From Nostocoides sp. F2B08 (lineage in GTDB: Bacteria > Actinomycetota > Actinomycetes > Actinomycetales > Dermatophilaceae), in contig NZ_WESE01000006.1 of assembly GCF_009184895.1 (NCBI RefSeq), positions 501 to 64,500 of the forward strand: 64,000 nt of DNA. The letters run 5' to 3'. A program made the translations under genes and the position numbers. Position 1 is the first letter of the stretch, and the number at the start of each line of letters is the position of its first letter. Below are positions 15,801-24,648 of this stretch, piece after piece. The notes beneath the pieces are model-generated. The model saw only the letters and a program-made list of their open reading frames with translations. It had not been told where the DNA came from and made no database searches.

Positions 15801-18078
15801 GCAGGTCCGCGGCGCCGAGCACCACGCCGACCTCGAGGGCGGCGGCGGTCACCTCGGACTCCACCATCCGCCCCACCACCTCGGCCGGGTGCCAGTCGTC
15901 GCCGATTCGCTCCAGCAGCGTTCGCGCCGGCCCCACCAGCGAGGAGTTCAGGCGCAGTTGCCAGCGGTCTGACGGCTCGTGGACCGCCCGGTCGCGCAGG
16001 GCGGCGGCGGTGGCGGCCTGCGCCGTCGACGGTGCCAGCAGCAACCCTCCCGGCCCCGGCCCGGGGGTGCCGCGGAAGGGCCGGTCCACCCACCCGTAGA
16101 GGCCGGTGGTCGGGGCTCCGTGCGCACTCACCACCTTCGCCACGTGATGGGCGCCCACGGCGTGCCACCAGACGTCCCAGCGTCCCGACGCCGTCTCGAT
16201 CAGCGCCCGCAGAGCCCGCTCCGCCCGGAGCGAGTACTCGGGCGTGTTCGCGCTCTCGATCAGCAGGTCCGTCAGCGCGGTCATCCCGTCCCCGCCCAGC
16301 CAGGTGAGTTGGGTGGCCAGTTCGAGGGCGCGGGCTTCGGCGTTCACCCAGGCGGCCAGGGACCCGTTGGCCAGTACTCCCTCTGCCAGGGCGATCAGGT
16401 GTTCCCGCAGCCGCGTGCTTTCCACCCGTTCGAGGTGCTCGCCGAGGAACGGCTCCGGCTCGGTCATCACCGGGGCCGCGCCCAGCGCCTGCCGCCACAG
16501 GTCCAGCCCGCCGCCGGCCAGCGCGATGCTGCGTCGGAACAGCCGCACTAGCATGCTCTGGGGCGCTTCATACTCCACGTACGTGTTGCTGGTTGACTCC
16601 CACCTCGTTGCCACGTAAAGGGCCACCACCGGGGGGAGGTTCTGGTCGAACTGCACCGGGTACGGTTCGAGGAACTGGCTGCGCCACTCGCCCAGCCAGT
16701 CCAGCAGCGGGTGCAGCGCCGCCTCGTCCCCAACCAGCAGCGGGACCCCCAGCGGCTTGAGGCCGGGTTTCAGGGTGTCGTACCTCAGCCCCCACTCCGG
16801 GGACAGGCTCGTCTCAAAGGCTTCGCGGTTGCGCACCTGCCAACGGTCCATCGCGTCGTCGACGTCGCCGCCGGCGAGGTGCGCCAGCAGTTCCGTGCGC
16901 AGCAGCGGTGCGCCCGCGACGTCACCGGGCACCGGGCCGCGCCGCAGGGTCCGCACGGCCTCCTCGACGCCGTCGCCGACGGCCCCCTCGTCGGTGCGGG
17001 CAGCCTCTGCCCAGTTGCGCAGCGCTATCTCCAGCCCTGGCAGCATGCCTTGCAGCGGCTCCAGCCCGTCAAGCGGTACCGAGCCGGGGTACACCACGGG
17101 CAGGACGCCGTAGGAGGTGTCGCCGACTGCGAGGGTGGCGTAGGTGCCCTGGGGCCGCAGCCACTGGGCCGCCCACTTCCATAGTGTCCCGATCTCGAGC
17201 CGTTCGACGGCGCGGGTCACCTCGGTGAGCCCGTACCCGAACAGCGTGGGGAAGGTCAGCCGCAGCAGCAGCTGGTCGACGTCGTCGTCGCCGACGCTGC
17301 GCACCGCCAGGTCCCCGGCGCCCAGCGCATGCAGGGTGCGCTCGGCGAGGGCGGGCATCGAGTCGGGCTCCACGAACGGCGCGTTCCACAGCGGCACGGG
17401 CTGGCCGTGCACGCCGGTAGTGGCGGCGCCGGGGCCCGAAAGCAGCAAGTTCCCCTCGGCGGCGTGCCCGGCCAGCAGCTGTGCGAGGGTGCCGTCGTCG
17501 CGGCAGCCGCTGACCCCCAGCACCTCGATGTCCTTGGGGTGCATGGGCAGCGTGATCTCCTTCGCCAGCCCGACGTCGACTGCGGCAGCCCAGTCCACCA
17601 GCCACTCCGCCACCGCGGTCGGTGCCTCAAGGGCCGCGACCATGATCTCCAGCAGGCCGAGCTCCACCGGCTGGGAGTTCCCGGACACCTTCGCCCACAC
17701 CTGCACCTGCGGTGGCAGCCCGCGCAGCACCCCCTGCACCTCGAGCGGCTCGGCCGTCGGGTTGGCGACGGTGCCCACCAGCCAGTGCGCCCGGCCGGCA
17801 CCCACCTGCCCGGCCAGCCGCGCGAATGCGTCGGCCCAACCCTCCTCCTGCCGTGCGGCGGCGACGGCGGCAGCGGGATCTGCCGCATCCTGCTGGGTGC
17901 GCAGTGACCCCCAGAACGCGCTCAGCGCCAGCTGTTCGGCAGGTGTGATGGCGGGGTCGTGGGTGTCGAAGGAGATGGTGTCGGGCACCAGCCGCAGCCG
18001 CAGCCGCCAGCCCGAGGATTCGGAGCCGTGGAAGCGGGTCTCCAGCCGGACGGGCAGCAGCGCGGTGATGGCGGTCAT
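12802..18078 (-). CDS. giant uncharacterised protein (1758 aa)
   Basis: The ATG at 18078 overlaps the stop of the gene before it (ATGA), so translation is coupled. The N-terminus LLPVRLETRFHG...LRLRLVPDTISFDTHDPA is a recognisable opening of a family of giant hypothetical proteins that I associate with DUF6603 neighbourhoods. The middle (roughly 600-1250) is extremely Ala/Leu-rich and helical. The C-terminal part has RRRYWEVEDVEANP...HLVELVNRLGDDWYLAP, a Trp-x-x-Glu-Asp then Asp-Trp-Tyr pattern also known from those proteins, and ends in proline-rich loops and strands (PLPTMAILPPPP). No signal peptide, transmembrane helix, P-loop, protease or nuclease motif is seen. Probably a structural or scaffold component; that is inference. 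Confidence 0.72.
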   Translation of the reverse strand: MTAITALLPVRLETRFHGSESSGWRLRLRLVPDTISFDTHDPAITPAEQLALSAFWGSLRTQQDAADPAAAVAAARQEEGWADAFARLAGQVGAGRAHWLVGTVANPTAEPLEVQGVLRGLPPQVQVWAKVSGNSQPVELGLLEIMVAALEAPTAVAEWLVDWAAAVDVGLAKEITLPMHPKDIEVLGVSGCRDDGTLAQLLAGHAAEGNLLLSGPGAATTGVHGQPVPLWNAPFVEPDSMPALAERTLHALGAGDLAVRSVGDDDVDQLLLRLTFPTLFGYGLTEVTRAVERLEIGTLWKWAAQWLRPQGTYATLAVGDTSYGVLPVVYPGSVPLDGLEPLQGMLPGLEIALRNWAEAARTDEGAVGDGVEEAVRTLRRGPVPGDVAGAPLLRTELLAHLAGGDVDDAMDRWQVRNREAFETSLSPEWGLRYDTLKPGLKPLGVPLLVGDEAALHPLLDWLGEWRSQFLEPYPVQFDQNLPPVVALYVATRWESTSNTYVEYEAPQSMLVRLFRRSIALAGGGLDLWRQALGAAPVMTEPEPFLGEHLERVESTRLREHLIALAEGVLANGSLAAWVNAEARALELATQLTWLGGDGMTALTDLLIESANTPEYSLRAERALRALIETASGRWDVWWHAVGAHHVAKVVSAHGAPTTGLYGWVDRPFRGTPGPGPGGLLLAPSTAQAATAAALRDRAVHEPSDRWQLRLNSSLVGPARTLLERIGDDWHPAEVVGRMVESEVTAAALEVGVVLGAADLQPIRTLHPLRVGQGQFGCCHGLDVLADGGLPDLVRAPGLLARAVSRVRDVVQAASDLVLAEALHGVLAGRPERAAVATEFLAGQGAPGPLQVLDPMHEARQVRTLVLAGLPSVGASGELGTLGALGAAPAFDAALRSAVASSWTVSVPGGSSVALTELGLSAVHAVVLDEAALVRLAALRLGLLGTPVVLEDVVGGVPEAPEARSFAAAVAGSAPHPSELVASAAADVGPVLATATAGWEQRLDALASGALNLVDAVLVDVAAARSAWEAEVDRLLGLDADGAPPPVDVPADLRDAVASRLLDVAAWGFSPPPEAPDLFALEVGTREAALVASLAALDAAAGGLSARVLAAGYSVSDGALTRTGSLGPGALAELGAGRSLPVGTPAPVALLGEPLAPVPGTATADSWMPLMARLRPSLGRMSGFMGSLLAVAPEDPWRVAALTGSDEPRFTVVLDAGSGPEREWVVLDSFSEQVPLAEQHLGVAFDAATPSACPPQAVLLVPAIDPDAGVTQEELTHAVLLARAMAHARMATTKTLADAGLGALAATCVLPQDWDTGAPISDDGDRLPTYDLPVALLPRTTNRDTDELVAGTTADAAWMVGLQWRIGEHLGEDAATPVRLDLYVSSEPITEALLASQPAEAVLEKTGWRPSSLDHAGTWSALQVPTHDAGPLDWWSLRLTPPAPAAPVVAVERHVAHPTRLEWPGQPRRRYWEVEDVEANPLWHPVDRAHPATLHLVELVNRLGDDWYLAPMPGRAGEFTRIRWAAMTDAMGAIWSLSSEPGWSLFAVEGDDVGAGGHRSLPVLLWAAGALEGKPFEEIALAVDEDANLLWAALLRGQGLQPAPTAEPTLGAVPVGHSVPDDGAGHVARMSVLWELGGMPPLNRVPYLYGGSVRPGWYGHGRDLFVQARIRDPLTGQLAPLPTMAILPPPPDGAPHTLLPLAVPSSGIRLSRRLVLARDVDGNPVFWERTERRPLDVSVDVDLRWDTLNQRPPVTETGA

Positions 18079-20462
18079 TGCTGCACCAGCTCAGTGCCCG
18101 GCAGGATGGCCCGTATGGGCTGGTCCCAGGTGGCGCCGCCAAGCTCCGCGCCGTCGTCCACCACCACAGCCACGTTCCCCGTCACCTTCTTGCCGTCCTG
18201 CTTATAGGTCACCGGCCTCACCTGGTACCCGGCGGCGGTGGCGCCGTCGGGCGGCCGGAACCTGGGCCCCTTGTCCGGCTCCTCCAGCACCAGGCACAGA
18301 TTCGGCAGGTCCGACGGCGGGCGCGGAAACGCAAAGCACCACACGTCGGGATCCAGTCGCGCCACCCAGACGGGCCAGATGGGGTCCTGCAGGATGGGGA
18401 ATTGACCGTGGCCGGAAATCCCGAAGGCCGGGGCAAGGTACACCTGCGTGTCGGGGTAGCGGCGGACCAGGTCTGAGCGCATGGCGATCACCAGTTCCTG
18501 CCCGCTCCCGCGCGGCCCGGGCAGCTGCGCCAGCGGCACCGATGGCCACGACGACGTCTGCACCAGGTCCACCATCGGGGCCGGGTTCTGGGCGGACTCG
18601 ACGTTCTGCCAGAAGGTGCGCATCGGCATCCACCCGTGCACCACGGGCACGCCGCGCCAGCGCAGTTCGGCAACCACCTGGCGCGACGCGCCCAGTAGCG
18701 CCGACGCCATGAACGCCCGGTCGGTGCGCAGGGCGACGACTCCGTCGCGGCCCAGCTCACCGGCTAGCGGCAGCAGCCAGTCCGGCTCGTGGCGACGGAA
18801 CCAGTCCCACAGCGGCAGGTCCAGGTCCGGCCGCACCTCCAGAGGTACGTCCCAGCGCTCGTGCAGGCCGGAGATAAGGCTCACCACGCGGGCCACGGGG
18901 ATGCCGTCGGGCTGGAACGCGTCGAAGACGGCCTGGTCTGCCGCGTCCACCCAGCCGGGGTCCTGCTCGGGGAGCCGAGGTGTTTCCTCCCGTTCACCGA
19001 GCAGTTCGCCCAGCACCCCCTCCTCGTTCCCGTCGAGCGGCTCCACCAGCCCCAGCGGCGACTCCGACGGTTCCGGGGATCGCCTGGCCTCCTCCAGCAC
19101 CGTCGCCGGGTTCGAAACCGCCCCGGGGTCGGCGCTGGCCTTCGCCGTCGGCCCGGTGGGGCGCAGCAGGTGCGATGCCGCGGAACTGAGCAGCGACGCC
19201 GGCAGCGGCCTCTCGTCGGGGAACAACTGCCCGAGCGCACCGGCGACACCGGACGGGGTGCCGGCGACGACGGCGGCCAGCCCCGGCCCGTGGAACGCCA
19301 GCCGCGCCGCGCCGGGCGGGGGCAGGTGCCCGGCGGTGAGCCTGGCCATAGCCACCCCGCCGGTGAGGTGACGAAGCTTGGCGGCGGCCAGGTGGGTGTC
19401 GCCCAAGCGGGTGGCGGCGGCGCGGAGGATGGTGTCGGTCCAGTCCAGCGCGGCTCGCGCGCCCAGGCCGGCGGCGGCGCGGTGCCGGGGGTCGGTATCC
19501 ACCTCGGCCACCCACGGGGCGCTCTCGTCCCAGCACACCGGCGCGGACCAGCGGGGTGCGCCGATGATCGGTGCGGGCGGTGGCGGGACGGCGTCGTCGG
19601 GCTGCCCGCGGGCGGTCGACGGCCGGGGTTCCAGCCGGGCGTCGATGGCAGCGGGCAGGCCGGCGTCGGGCAGCGGGACGTGGCCGGGGGCGTCGTACCG
19701 GGCGAGAGCGCCGTAGGTGGTGGTCTCCCGCTCGGGGTGGCCGGGCAGCCCGGCGTGCACCACCACCTGGCCCAGCGCGTCGGGCGGATCAACCGGGTGC
19801 AGCGCCTCTACCAGCGACTTGAAGGTGCCGGCCTCGTTGGTGGAGAACCGGAACGTGTGCAGCACGGGGATGCCGGTGGCCTTGGCGCCCTTGGTCCAGC
19901 TGTAGGAGCCGTCGGGCCTGTGGAGTTTCACCAGCGCGGCCAGACACTGTGCCCCTGCCGGCAGCACCCGCGGGCACAGCAGCCGAGAGAAGTTGCCGTC
20001 CTGGGTGTGGGCCCACGCCGCGGCTAGGTCCGGGTCCAGCAAGCTGGTCACCGCAGGCCGCAACCACAAGGTGCCGTCCCTTGCCACGCCCAGCTCACGG
20101 TTCTCGACGCCGGCCACCAGGGCCAGCCACGGCTTGGCCTTTTCCGGGGTGTTGGGGTCCGCGGAGTAGCGCCAGGGCAGGTCCTCGGAGGTGAACTCGA
20201 CGAAACAGCAGTACTCGCCGTCCACGTCGCCCGCACCGTCGGGCGGGCTGGTGCGGGCGATGGCGCCCGGAGCCAGGCCCGTGACGTCGCCCGGGCCGTA
20301 CAGGTCGACGGTTCGAGCGACGGGAGCCACCGCCTCGGTCCCCGCGCCGGTCGTGATGACCGCGTCCATGACCAGATTCACGCGCAGCCTGCCCTTGTGC
20401 GGTACGGCGCCGGTGAGCGGCACGGGCGCGGTGCGGACGAATCCCTCCAGCTTGGCCTTCAT
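18075..20462 (-). CDS. large uncharacterised protein (795 aa), middle gene of coupled block
   Basis: Coupled on both sides: its ATG at 20462 overlaps the stop of the DUF6603 gene and its own stop overlaps the ATG of the 1758-aa gene. The N-terminal 180 residues are strand-rich (GRLRVNLVMDAVITTGAG). At about 165-230 a conserved-looking segment reads FSRLLCPRVLPAGAQ... then GIPVLHTFRFSTNEAG, similar in form to proteins found beside DUF6603 genes. A Pro/Ala-rich linker near 290-310 separates it from a C-terminal half containing WLLPLAGELGRDGVVALRTD and VPVVHGWMPMRTFWQNVESA. No catalytic, membrane or export signature is seen. Its obligatory co-translation with both neighbours argues for a shared complex at matched dosage (inference). 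Confidence 0.7.
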   Translation of the reverse strand: MKAKLEGFVRTAPVPLTGAVPHKGRLRVNLVMDAVITTGAGTEAVAPVARTVDLYGPGDVTGLAPGAIARTSPPDGAGDVDGEYCCFVEFTSEDLPWRYSADPNTPEKAKPWLALVAGVENRELGVARDGTLWLRPAVTSLLDPDLAAAWAHTQDGNFSRLLCPRVLPAGAQCLAALVKLHRPDGSYSWTKGAKATGIPVLHTFRFSTNEAGTFKSLVEALHPVDPPDALGQVVVHAGLPGHPERETTTYGALARYDAPGHVPLPDAGLPAAIDARLEPRPSTARGQPDDAVPPPPAPIIGAPRWSAPVCWDESAPWVAEVDTDPRHRAAAGLGARAALDWTDTILRAAATRLGDTHLAAAKLRHLTGGVAMARLTAGHLPPPGAARLAFHGPGLAAVVAGTPSGVAGALGQLFPDERPLPASLLSSAASHLLRPTGPTAKASADPGAVSNPATVLEEARRSPEPSESPLGLVEPLDGNEEGVLGELLGEREETPRLPEQDPGWVDAADQAVFDAFQPDGIPVARVVSLISGLHERWDVPLEVRPDLDLPLWDWFRRHEPDWLLPLAGELGRDGVVALRTDRAFMASALLGASRQVVAELRWRGVPVVHGWMPMRTFWQNVESAQNPAPMVDLVQTSSWPSVPLAQLPGPRGSGQELVIAMRSDLVRRYPDTQVYLAPAFGISGHGQFPILQDPIWPVWVARLDPDVWCFAFPRPPSDLPNLCLVLEEPDKGPRFRPPDGATAAGYQVRPVTYKQDGKKVTGNVAVVVDDGAELGGATWDQPIRAILPGTELVQQ

Positions 20463-22732
20463 GGCAGCACCACCGGGTCCAGTGCGTACGCCGGCAAGGC
20501 CAACCCGCCGGGTTTGAGGAGCGCGGCGGAATGGGAGGCCGCGCCGGAGCCGTGGAAATCGGCGATCGGGTTGCCAGGTTCAGCGGAGGCCCACTTCTCC
20601 CTGTCCACGACGACGGCGGCCCCAACCCCCTTCGCCAACGCCGCGGGCGCCTCACGGCTGCGCAGCGCGGCGGCCACCGACCATGGCACTTCGACGTGGA
20701 TGGAGTCCCTCCAAAGAGGGGTCGGCTTGGGGAGCATGATGGTGCGGTGGCTTCTGTCCACGGTCTTACTGCTGCTGGACCTGGTGGAGACGCACTGCAG
20801 GTGCCAGCCGGCCTCGCGGTCCTCGAACTGTGGCACAGTCAGCGCGTTGGCCGGGGTGATGGTGGTGTAGGCGGCCGTGGTGAGCTGCCGTTTGACGGTC
20901 CCCGCCCGGGGGACGGCAGGCGACACCAGCACGGCGGCGGGGCTGGCCATGGTGCGGCCGCCGGCCTTCTGGAAGGGGCCGTCCAGCGGGAACGCCTCCT
21001 GCGCCCACACGAGCTCGGCGTTGGGAGCCAGCAGCGGGGCGTCGTCGGCGGCGCGCGGTGCGAGGACGACGTCGGGGTCTGCACCTCCCTTGCCGGTGAC
21101 GTTGGCAGCGCGCGCCAACTCCTCGCGCACCAAGCCGGCTAGCCCGTCGAAGGGCGCGCGGTCCGCCCCGGCCTCGTTCGATAGGATGAAGGACTTGCGC
21201 CCGCCCACCTTCACGCCGAGGACCCTGGAGTAGGCCTCGGCGGTGAGCACAAGCGGCCCGGGGCCGGTGAGGGTGCCCTTCAAATTCACGCTGAGCAGGT
21301 CCTGGCCCAGAGCGCGGATGGAGACGGAGCCGTGCACCTGCGCCTCGAACCACAGCGGTGAGAGCTGCACGATTGCGTCGAACCCGGCGGAGCCGTTAAG
21401 GCTGGCCCCCGGCACTTTGAAGGAGACGCTTAGGTGTGCCCCGGCCTGCACGGTGCCGGCAGTGACCGCTGCGTAGCCGTTGATCGTGATGCTAAGGCCA
21501 ACGGGGATGGGGTTGCGCAGCCCGATGGAGATGCGTCGCTGCGGCGGCACCACGGCGGGGGAGGGAGAGAAGCCGGGGTAGAAGCCGCCGACGGTGGCCA
21601 GCATCGTGGCGTGGTCCCCCCACGCCATCCGCACCGCCGCCGTCCCGGCGATGCTAAAGCCGCCGAGCACGTACGAATTGACGAGTGCGGCGTCCAGGGC
21701 AAGGCGCTTGCCTGCGACGTCGACCTCCCCCAGCAGGTCCAGCCTTACGTGCAGCAGCGGCACACCGGGCCCGGGCACCTCCACCACTAAGCGGCCCGGC
21801 AGCAGCACCCGGCCGCGGGGGAGCTCGAGGATCACCCCGACGTCCACCTTGGCCAGCGACGTGCCGCCCACATTGAGCCAGCCCAACCTCAGGGTGGGTC
21901 CGACGACGTGGCTCCCGTCCCGCGCGAGGAAGATCCGTTCCAGGGCGCGCACCGTGGCACGGATCTGGTCCGCGGAGCGCCCGCCGCCGAAGAGTGCGTC
22001 CATGGCGGAGCCATCCGCGATGCCGTCGCGCATTCGGTCGCCGTCGACGCCGCAGTTGATGCCGACGATCCCGCCCACCGCGTCCAAGGAGAACCCGAAG
22101 CCCAGATGGATGCCGGTGGGGCGGAACTCCGCACGCAGAAGCGCCCGCACGGACAGCGGGCCGCTGGCGTCCACAAGCAACGCCACGTCCACGCGGGCAG
22201 GTCCCAATTCTGACGTGAGCGCCGCCCCCGCGCTGCGGCTGGCGACGTCGAAGTAGCCCGCGCCGGAGGCGCTGATAGGCCCCAGTTCCAGCGCGGCCGC
22301 CAGACCGGCGATGGGCAGGTGGCCCACCACCATTGTGGTCGGCCGCTCCGGGGGTGTGGGCAGACTGCGGACCGCGGCCGCCTTCGCGATCAGAGATAGC
22401 GTGGCCGGGCCAAGCTCTACGCTGTCGGCCAAGTCAGTGCCGTGCGCCGTGGCGCGGTCCAGCAGTTGCCCGGCCGCCGCATGCACCGGGCCGAGGAACG
22501 CGACCGGTGCCGCGGCCAGTTCGTTGATCAGTTCCCTGAGCTCAGCCTGTGTCTTTCCGGCGGCCTCCGCAAGCGCGGCCCGGTACTCGTTGATCGATGC
22601 GGCAACGGCGTTGTCGGGGGCGTTTGCCAGGGCGGTGATCGCGGCGGTCAGCCGTGCTGTGACCGGCCTATTCCCAGCGGCGTGCAGGACCGTCTTCTGT
22701 AAGTCGTTGATAAGTGATACGTCACGGCCCAT
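20459..22732 (-). CDS. DUF6603-type large beta-rich protein (757 aa)
   Basis: Start set at the ATG at 22732, where AGGAGG stands five bases upstream (AGGAGGCTCGAATG); the frame is open to 22834 but that extension is unsupported. After a helical N-terminus (about 1-120) the protein shows the DUF6603 pattern: GIHLGFGFSLDAVGGIVGIN, then DALFGGGRSADQIRATVRAL, HVVGPTLRLGWLNVGG, HVRLDLLGEVDVAGKRLALD and VGGFYPGFSPSP, each an amphipathic strand run, as if forming a long beta sheet or barrel-like shell. The C-terminal 200 residues differ from that repeat and are rich in Ala and Pro. It is the first gene of the coupled three-gene block. DUF6603 proteins have no assigned function that I know of. Confidence 0.75.
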   Translation of the reverse strand: MGRDVSLINDLQKTVLHAAGNRPVTARLTAAITALANAPDNAVAASINEYRAALAEAAGKTQAELRELINELAAAPVAFLGPVHAAAGQLLDRATAHGTDLADSVELGPATLSLIAKAAAVRSLPTPPERPTTMVVGHLPIAGLAAALELGPISASGAGYFDVASRSAGAALTSELGPARVDVALLVDASGPLSVRALLRAEFRPTGIHLGFGFSLDAVGGIVGINCGVDGDRMRDGIADGSAMDALFGGGRSADQIRATVRALERIFLARDGSHVVGPTLRLGWLNVGGTSLAKVDVGVILELPRGRVLLPGRLVVEVPGPGVPLLHVRLDLLGEVDVAGKRLALDAALVNSYVLGGFSIAGTAAVRMAWGDHATMLATVGGFYPGFSPSPAVVPPQRRISIGLRNPIPVGLSITINGYAAVTAGTVQAGAHLSVSFKVPGASLNGSAGFDAIVQLSPLWFEAQVHGSVSIRALGQDLLSVNLKGTLTGPGPLVLTAEAYSRVLGVKVGGRKSFILSNEAGADRAPFDGLAGLVREELARAANVTGKGGADPDVVLAPRAADDAPLLAPNAELVWAQEAFPLDGPFQKAGGRTMASPAAVLVSPAVPRAGTVKRQLTTAAYTTITPANALTVPQFEDREAGWHLQCVSTRSSSSKTVDRSHRTIMLPKPTPLWRDSIHVEVPWSVAAALRSREAPAALAKGVGAAVVVDREKWASAEPGNPIADFHGSGAASHSAALLKPGGLALPAYALDPVVLP

Positions 22733-23185
22733 TCGAGCCTCCTGGAGCGATATCGCCTGGGGACTCTTGTCAGGGTCCGTACCTGATTCTCGCCCCGGAA
22801 TCCATCTACTGCAAGAGCTCGGGTGCATGCCCAACGCCCACCCTCACGGGCGGCGCAGCGAACATCCTCATCTGCCGCGTTCGGCTTCACGCGCGGCGTA
22901 CCGACAGCTAAGCGAAGGTCGCTTGGATGATCTTCCGTCGCTCGCGGATCCCGTTCCGCGGGTAAGGCGGCCCCCGCTCGTAGCGCGCGATCACGCTGCC
23001 CTCTTTCGCGAGCACTGACACCTCGGCGTGGAAGTCGTTCACCTACTGGGCACGAGGGCCGTTGCACCCAGGGGAGCCTCCTAGCCTTGGGAGAAGGCGC
23101 CCACAGTGGGCGCTGTGACACTGCTGTCCTGTCGGCGCAGTGATGTCACAGTCACATTGTCAAGCGGGTCCTCGAGGTTGTCTTG
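22733..23185. other. 453-bp gap with a hairpin downstream of the recombinase
   Basis: No convincing gene. It must hold the promoter of the large-protein operon, read leftward. An imperfect inverted repeat at 23,116-23,150 (GTGACA-CTGC pairing with GCAG-TGA-TGTCAC, with a short bulge) lies just beyond the 3' end of the recombinase gene. It could be its terminator or an accessory recombination site; no T-run is present. Confidence 0.4.
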
Positions 23186-24619
23186 TTAAGGAGAGGGAGG
23201 TCGGCCGACGATGGCCTTCGTCCATTCGATCTGTACGGCGTCGGGGTCGAAGATGCGACCCTTGCCGGAGCCGATTGGCTTGATGACAATGTCCATGCCA
23301 AGGAGCCGGATGATGTGTTTGCGGGTCTCGACATCGGCCCGTTCCCACGCCGCTCGGACGCTGCTCCCAGCGAACTCTGTCAGCTCGGGGCTCGGCTGTG
23401 CTGCGGCGAGACGGCCGCGCTCTGCTGCCAGTTGAGGCCTAATGCGTTCGGAAACCCGTCGTAGTTGGTCGCCTGAGATGGTGTCGTCAGCGAACTGGTC
23501 AGCTGCTAGTGCGAGCTTGGCCTCCAGTGCAGCAATGCGCGTGCGGGCGTGTGCCGCAACTCCAGGGTCCCCGCCTAGCAGCCGAACTCCGTCACGTTCA
23601 AGGACGCCCACGACCACTTGGGTGACGAGCTCGTCCACATCGGCCATGCGCCGCCTGACTTTCATACATCCCGAGTGTGGGCACGTGTAGGTGTGGGGAT
23701 AGAACCGAGTGCGTCCGGTCTTGAGGACGTAGGTGTATTCGTTCGTCCCCACTAGGTCCCTGCCGCAAACGCCGCAGCGTGCAATCGAGGTGAGCAAGTA
23801 CCTAGGCTCGGAGCCGCGGTTGCTGCTTCGACGACCTGGGTCGGTCAACAGGGCGACGACTCGTTCGTGGGTGGGTTGGTCGATGATCGCCTCCCACTGC
23901 CCAAGCGCTACGGCTTTTCCGTGATGAGTCCGCACGCCACAGTTCCGCCACCGCAGCAGCATTTGCCGCAACACGACGCTCTGCCACGCCTTGCCAGAGT
24001 TGGTCGTGATCCCGCGTTGGTTTAAGTCGATGCAGATCCGCCACAGGGCCTGCCCGGCGAGCACGCGCTCCACGCACTCGCGGATGACGGCGGCCTCCTC
24101 GGGGTTGATGGCCAACGTGCGATCGGGCCTGAAGTCCCACCCGAAGGGCCGCTTTCCGATATGAGTGCCGGCGGCAGCCAACTGACGATGCTTGGCCTTT
24201 TGCCGTCGCCGTTGCTGCTCAACTTCATAGCGAGCCACCGTGCCCTTCATTCGAGCCATCATCCGGCCTTGCTCGGTAGCTAAGTCGATGTCTCCGCCAA
24301 CGGAAGCGAGTTTCAACCCGACCCGGTCGGCCTGATCGATGATGTCCTCCAGCTCGCGGGGAGTCCTCGTGAGACGGTCCACGTCCCAGACTGCGACGGC
24401 CTTGATCGCTCCGCGCTCCACGTCCTGCATCATCCGAACGTAAGCAGGTCGCGGCTTGCGCTTGGTGGCACTCACATCGTTGTCCTCGTACACCTGGACC
24501 AGCTCCCACCCCAGCTGCTTGACCAGCTTCTCGCAATCGTCCAGCTGCCGCTGGACACCTAAACCGAGGCCCTCCGAGTCACGCGAAATCCGAAGGTAGA
24601 TGCCTGCTGGTACCGACAC
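23186..24619 (-). CDS. large serine recombinase (integrase)
   Basis: 477 aa, GTG start at 24619. Residues about 5-150 form the resolvase-type catalytic domain: GIYLRISRDSEG with the nucleophile at Ser12, then VWDVDRLTRTPRELED and MARMKGTVARYE. Residues 155-260 form the recombinase domain (KRPFGWDF...INPEEAAVIRECVERVL). A zinc-ribbon region follows, with CGVCGRDLVG and YTCPHSGCMKVRRR, interrupted by a coiled coil (ARTRIAALEAKLALAADQF). This is the full layout of a phage/ICE-type site-specific integrase, not a small resolvase. Its 5' end lies 30 bp from the broken tadC gene, as expected when the int gene borders an attachment site. No excisionase is obvious in the window. Confidence 0.92.
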   Translation of the reverse strand: MSVPAGIYLRISRDSEGLGLGVQRQLDDCEKLVKQLGWELVQVYEDNDVSATKRKPRPAYVRMMQDVERGAIKAVAVWDVDRLTRTPRELEDIIDQADRVGLKLASVGGDIDLATEQGRMMARMKGTVARYEVEQQRRRQKAKHRQLAAAGTHIGKRPFGWDFRPDRTLAINPEEAAVIRECVERVLAGQALWRICIDLNQRGITTNSGKAWQSVVLRQMLLRWRNCGVRTHHGKAVALGQWEAIIDQPTHERVVALLTDPGRRSSNRGSEPRYLLTSIARCGVCGRDLVGTNEYTYVLKTGRTRFYPHTYTCPHSGCMKVRRRMADVDELVTQVVVGVLERDGVRLLGGDPGVAAHARTRIAALEAKLALAADQFADDTISGDQLRRVSERIRPQLAAERGRLAAAQPSPELTEFAGSSVRAAWERADVETRKHIIRLLGMDIVIKPIGSGKGRIFDPDAVQIEWTKAIVGRPPSP

Positions 24620-24648
24620 GGCGACTCCTACTGAGGAAGGTCTAGCCG
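24620..24648. other. probable attachment-site junction (island / tadC)
   Basis: The 29 bp between the recombinase start codon and the first tadC codon mark the change from island to core. Upstream of 24,649 the tadC reading frame meets an in-frame TAG at 24,643-24,645, so the homology stops here. The exact crossover dinucleotide cannot be named because the other att site is outside the window. Confidence 0.5.

Noticed and set aside
14288-16498. Open frames antisense or out of frame to the 1758-aa gene
   Set aside because: Arg/Pro/Ala-rich translations typical of high-GC shadow frames; no ribosome sites, while the main frame is continuous.
7644-22732. Contractile injection system or prophage tail cluster
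   Set aside because: No sheath, tube, baseplate, spike, LysM or AAA+ tail gene in the window; only DUF6519 hints at such a context.
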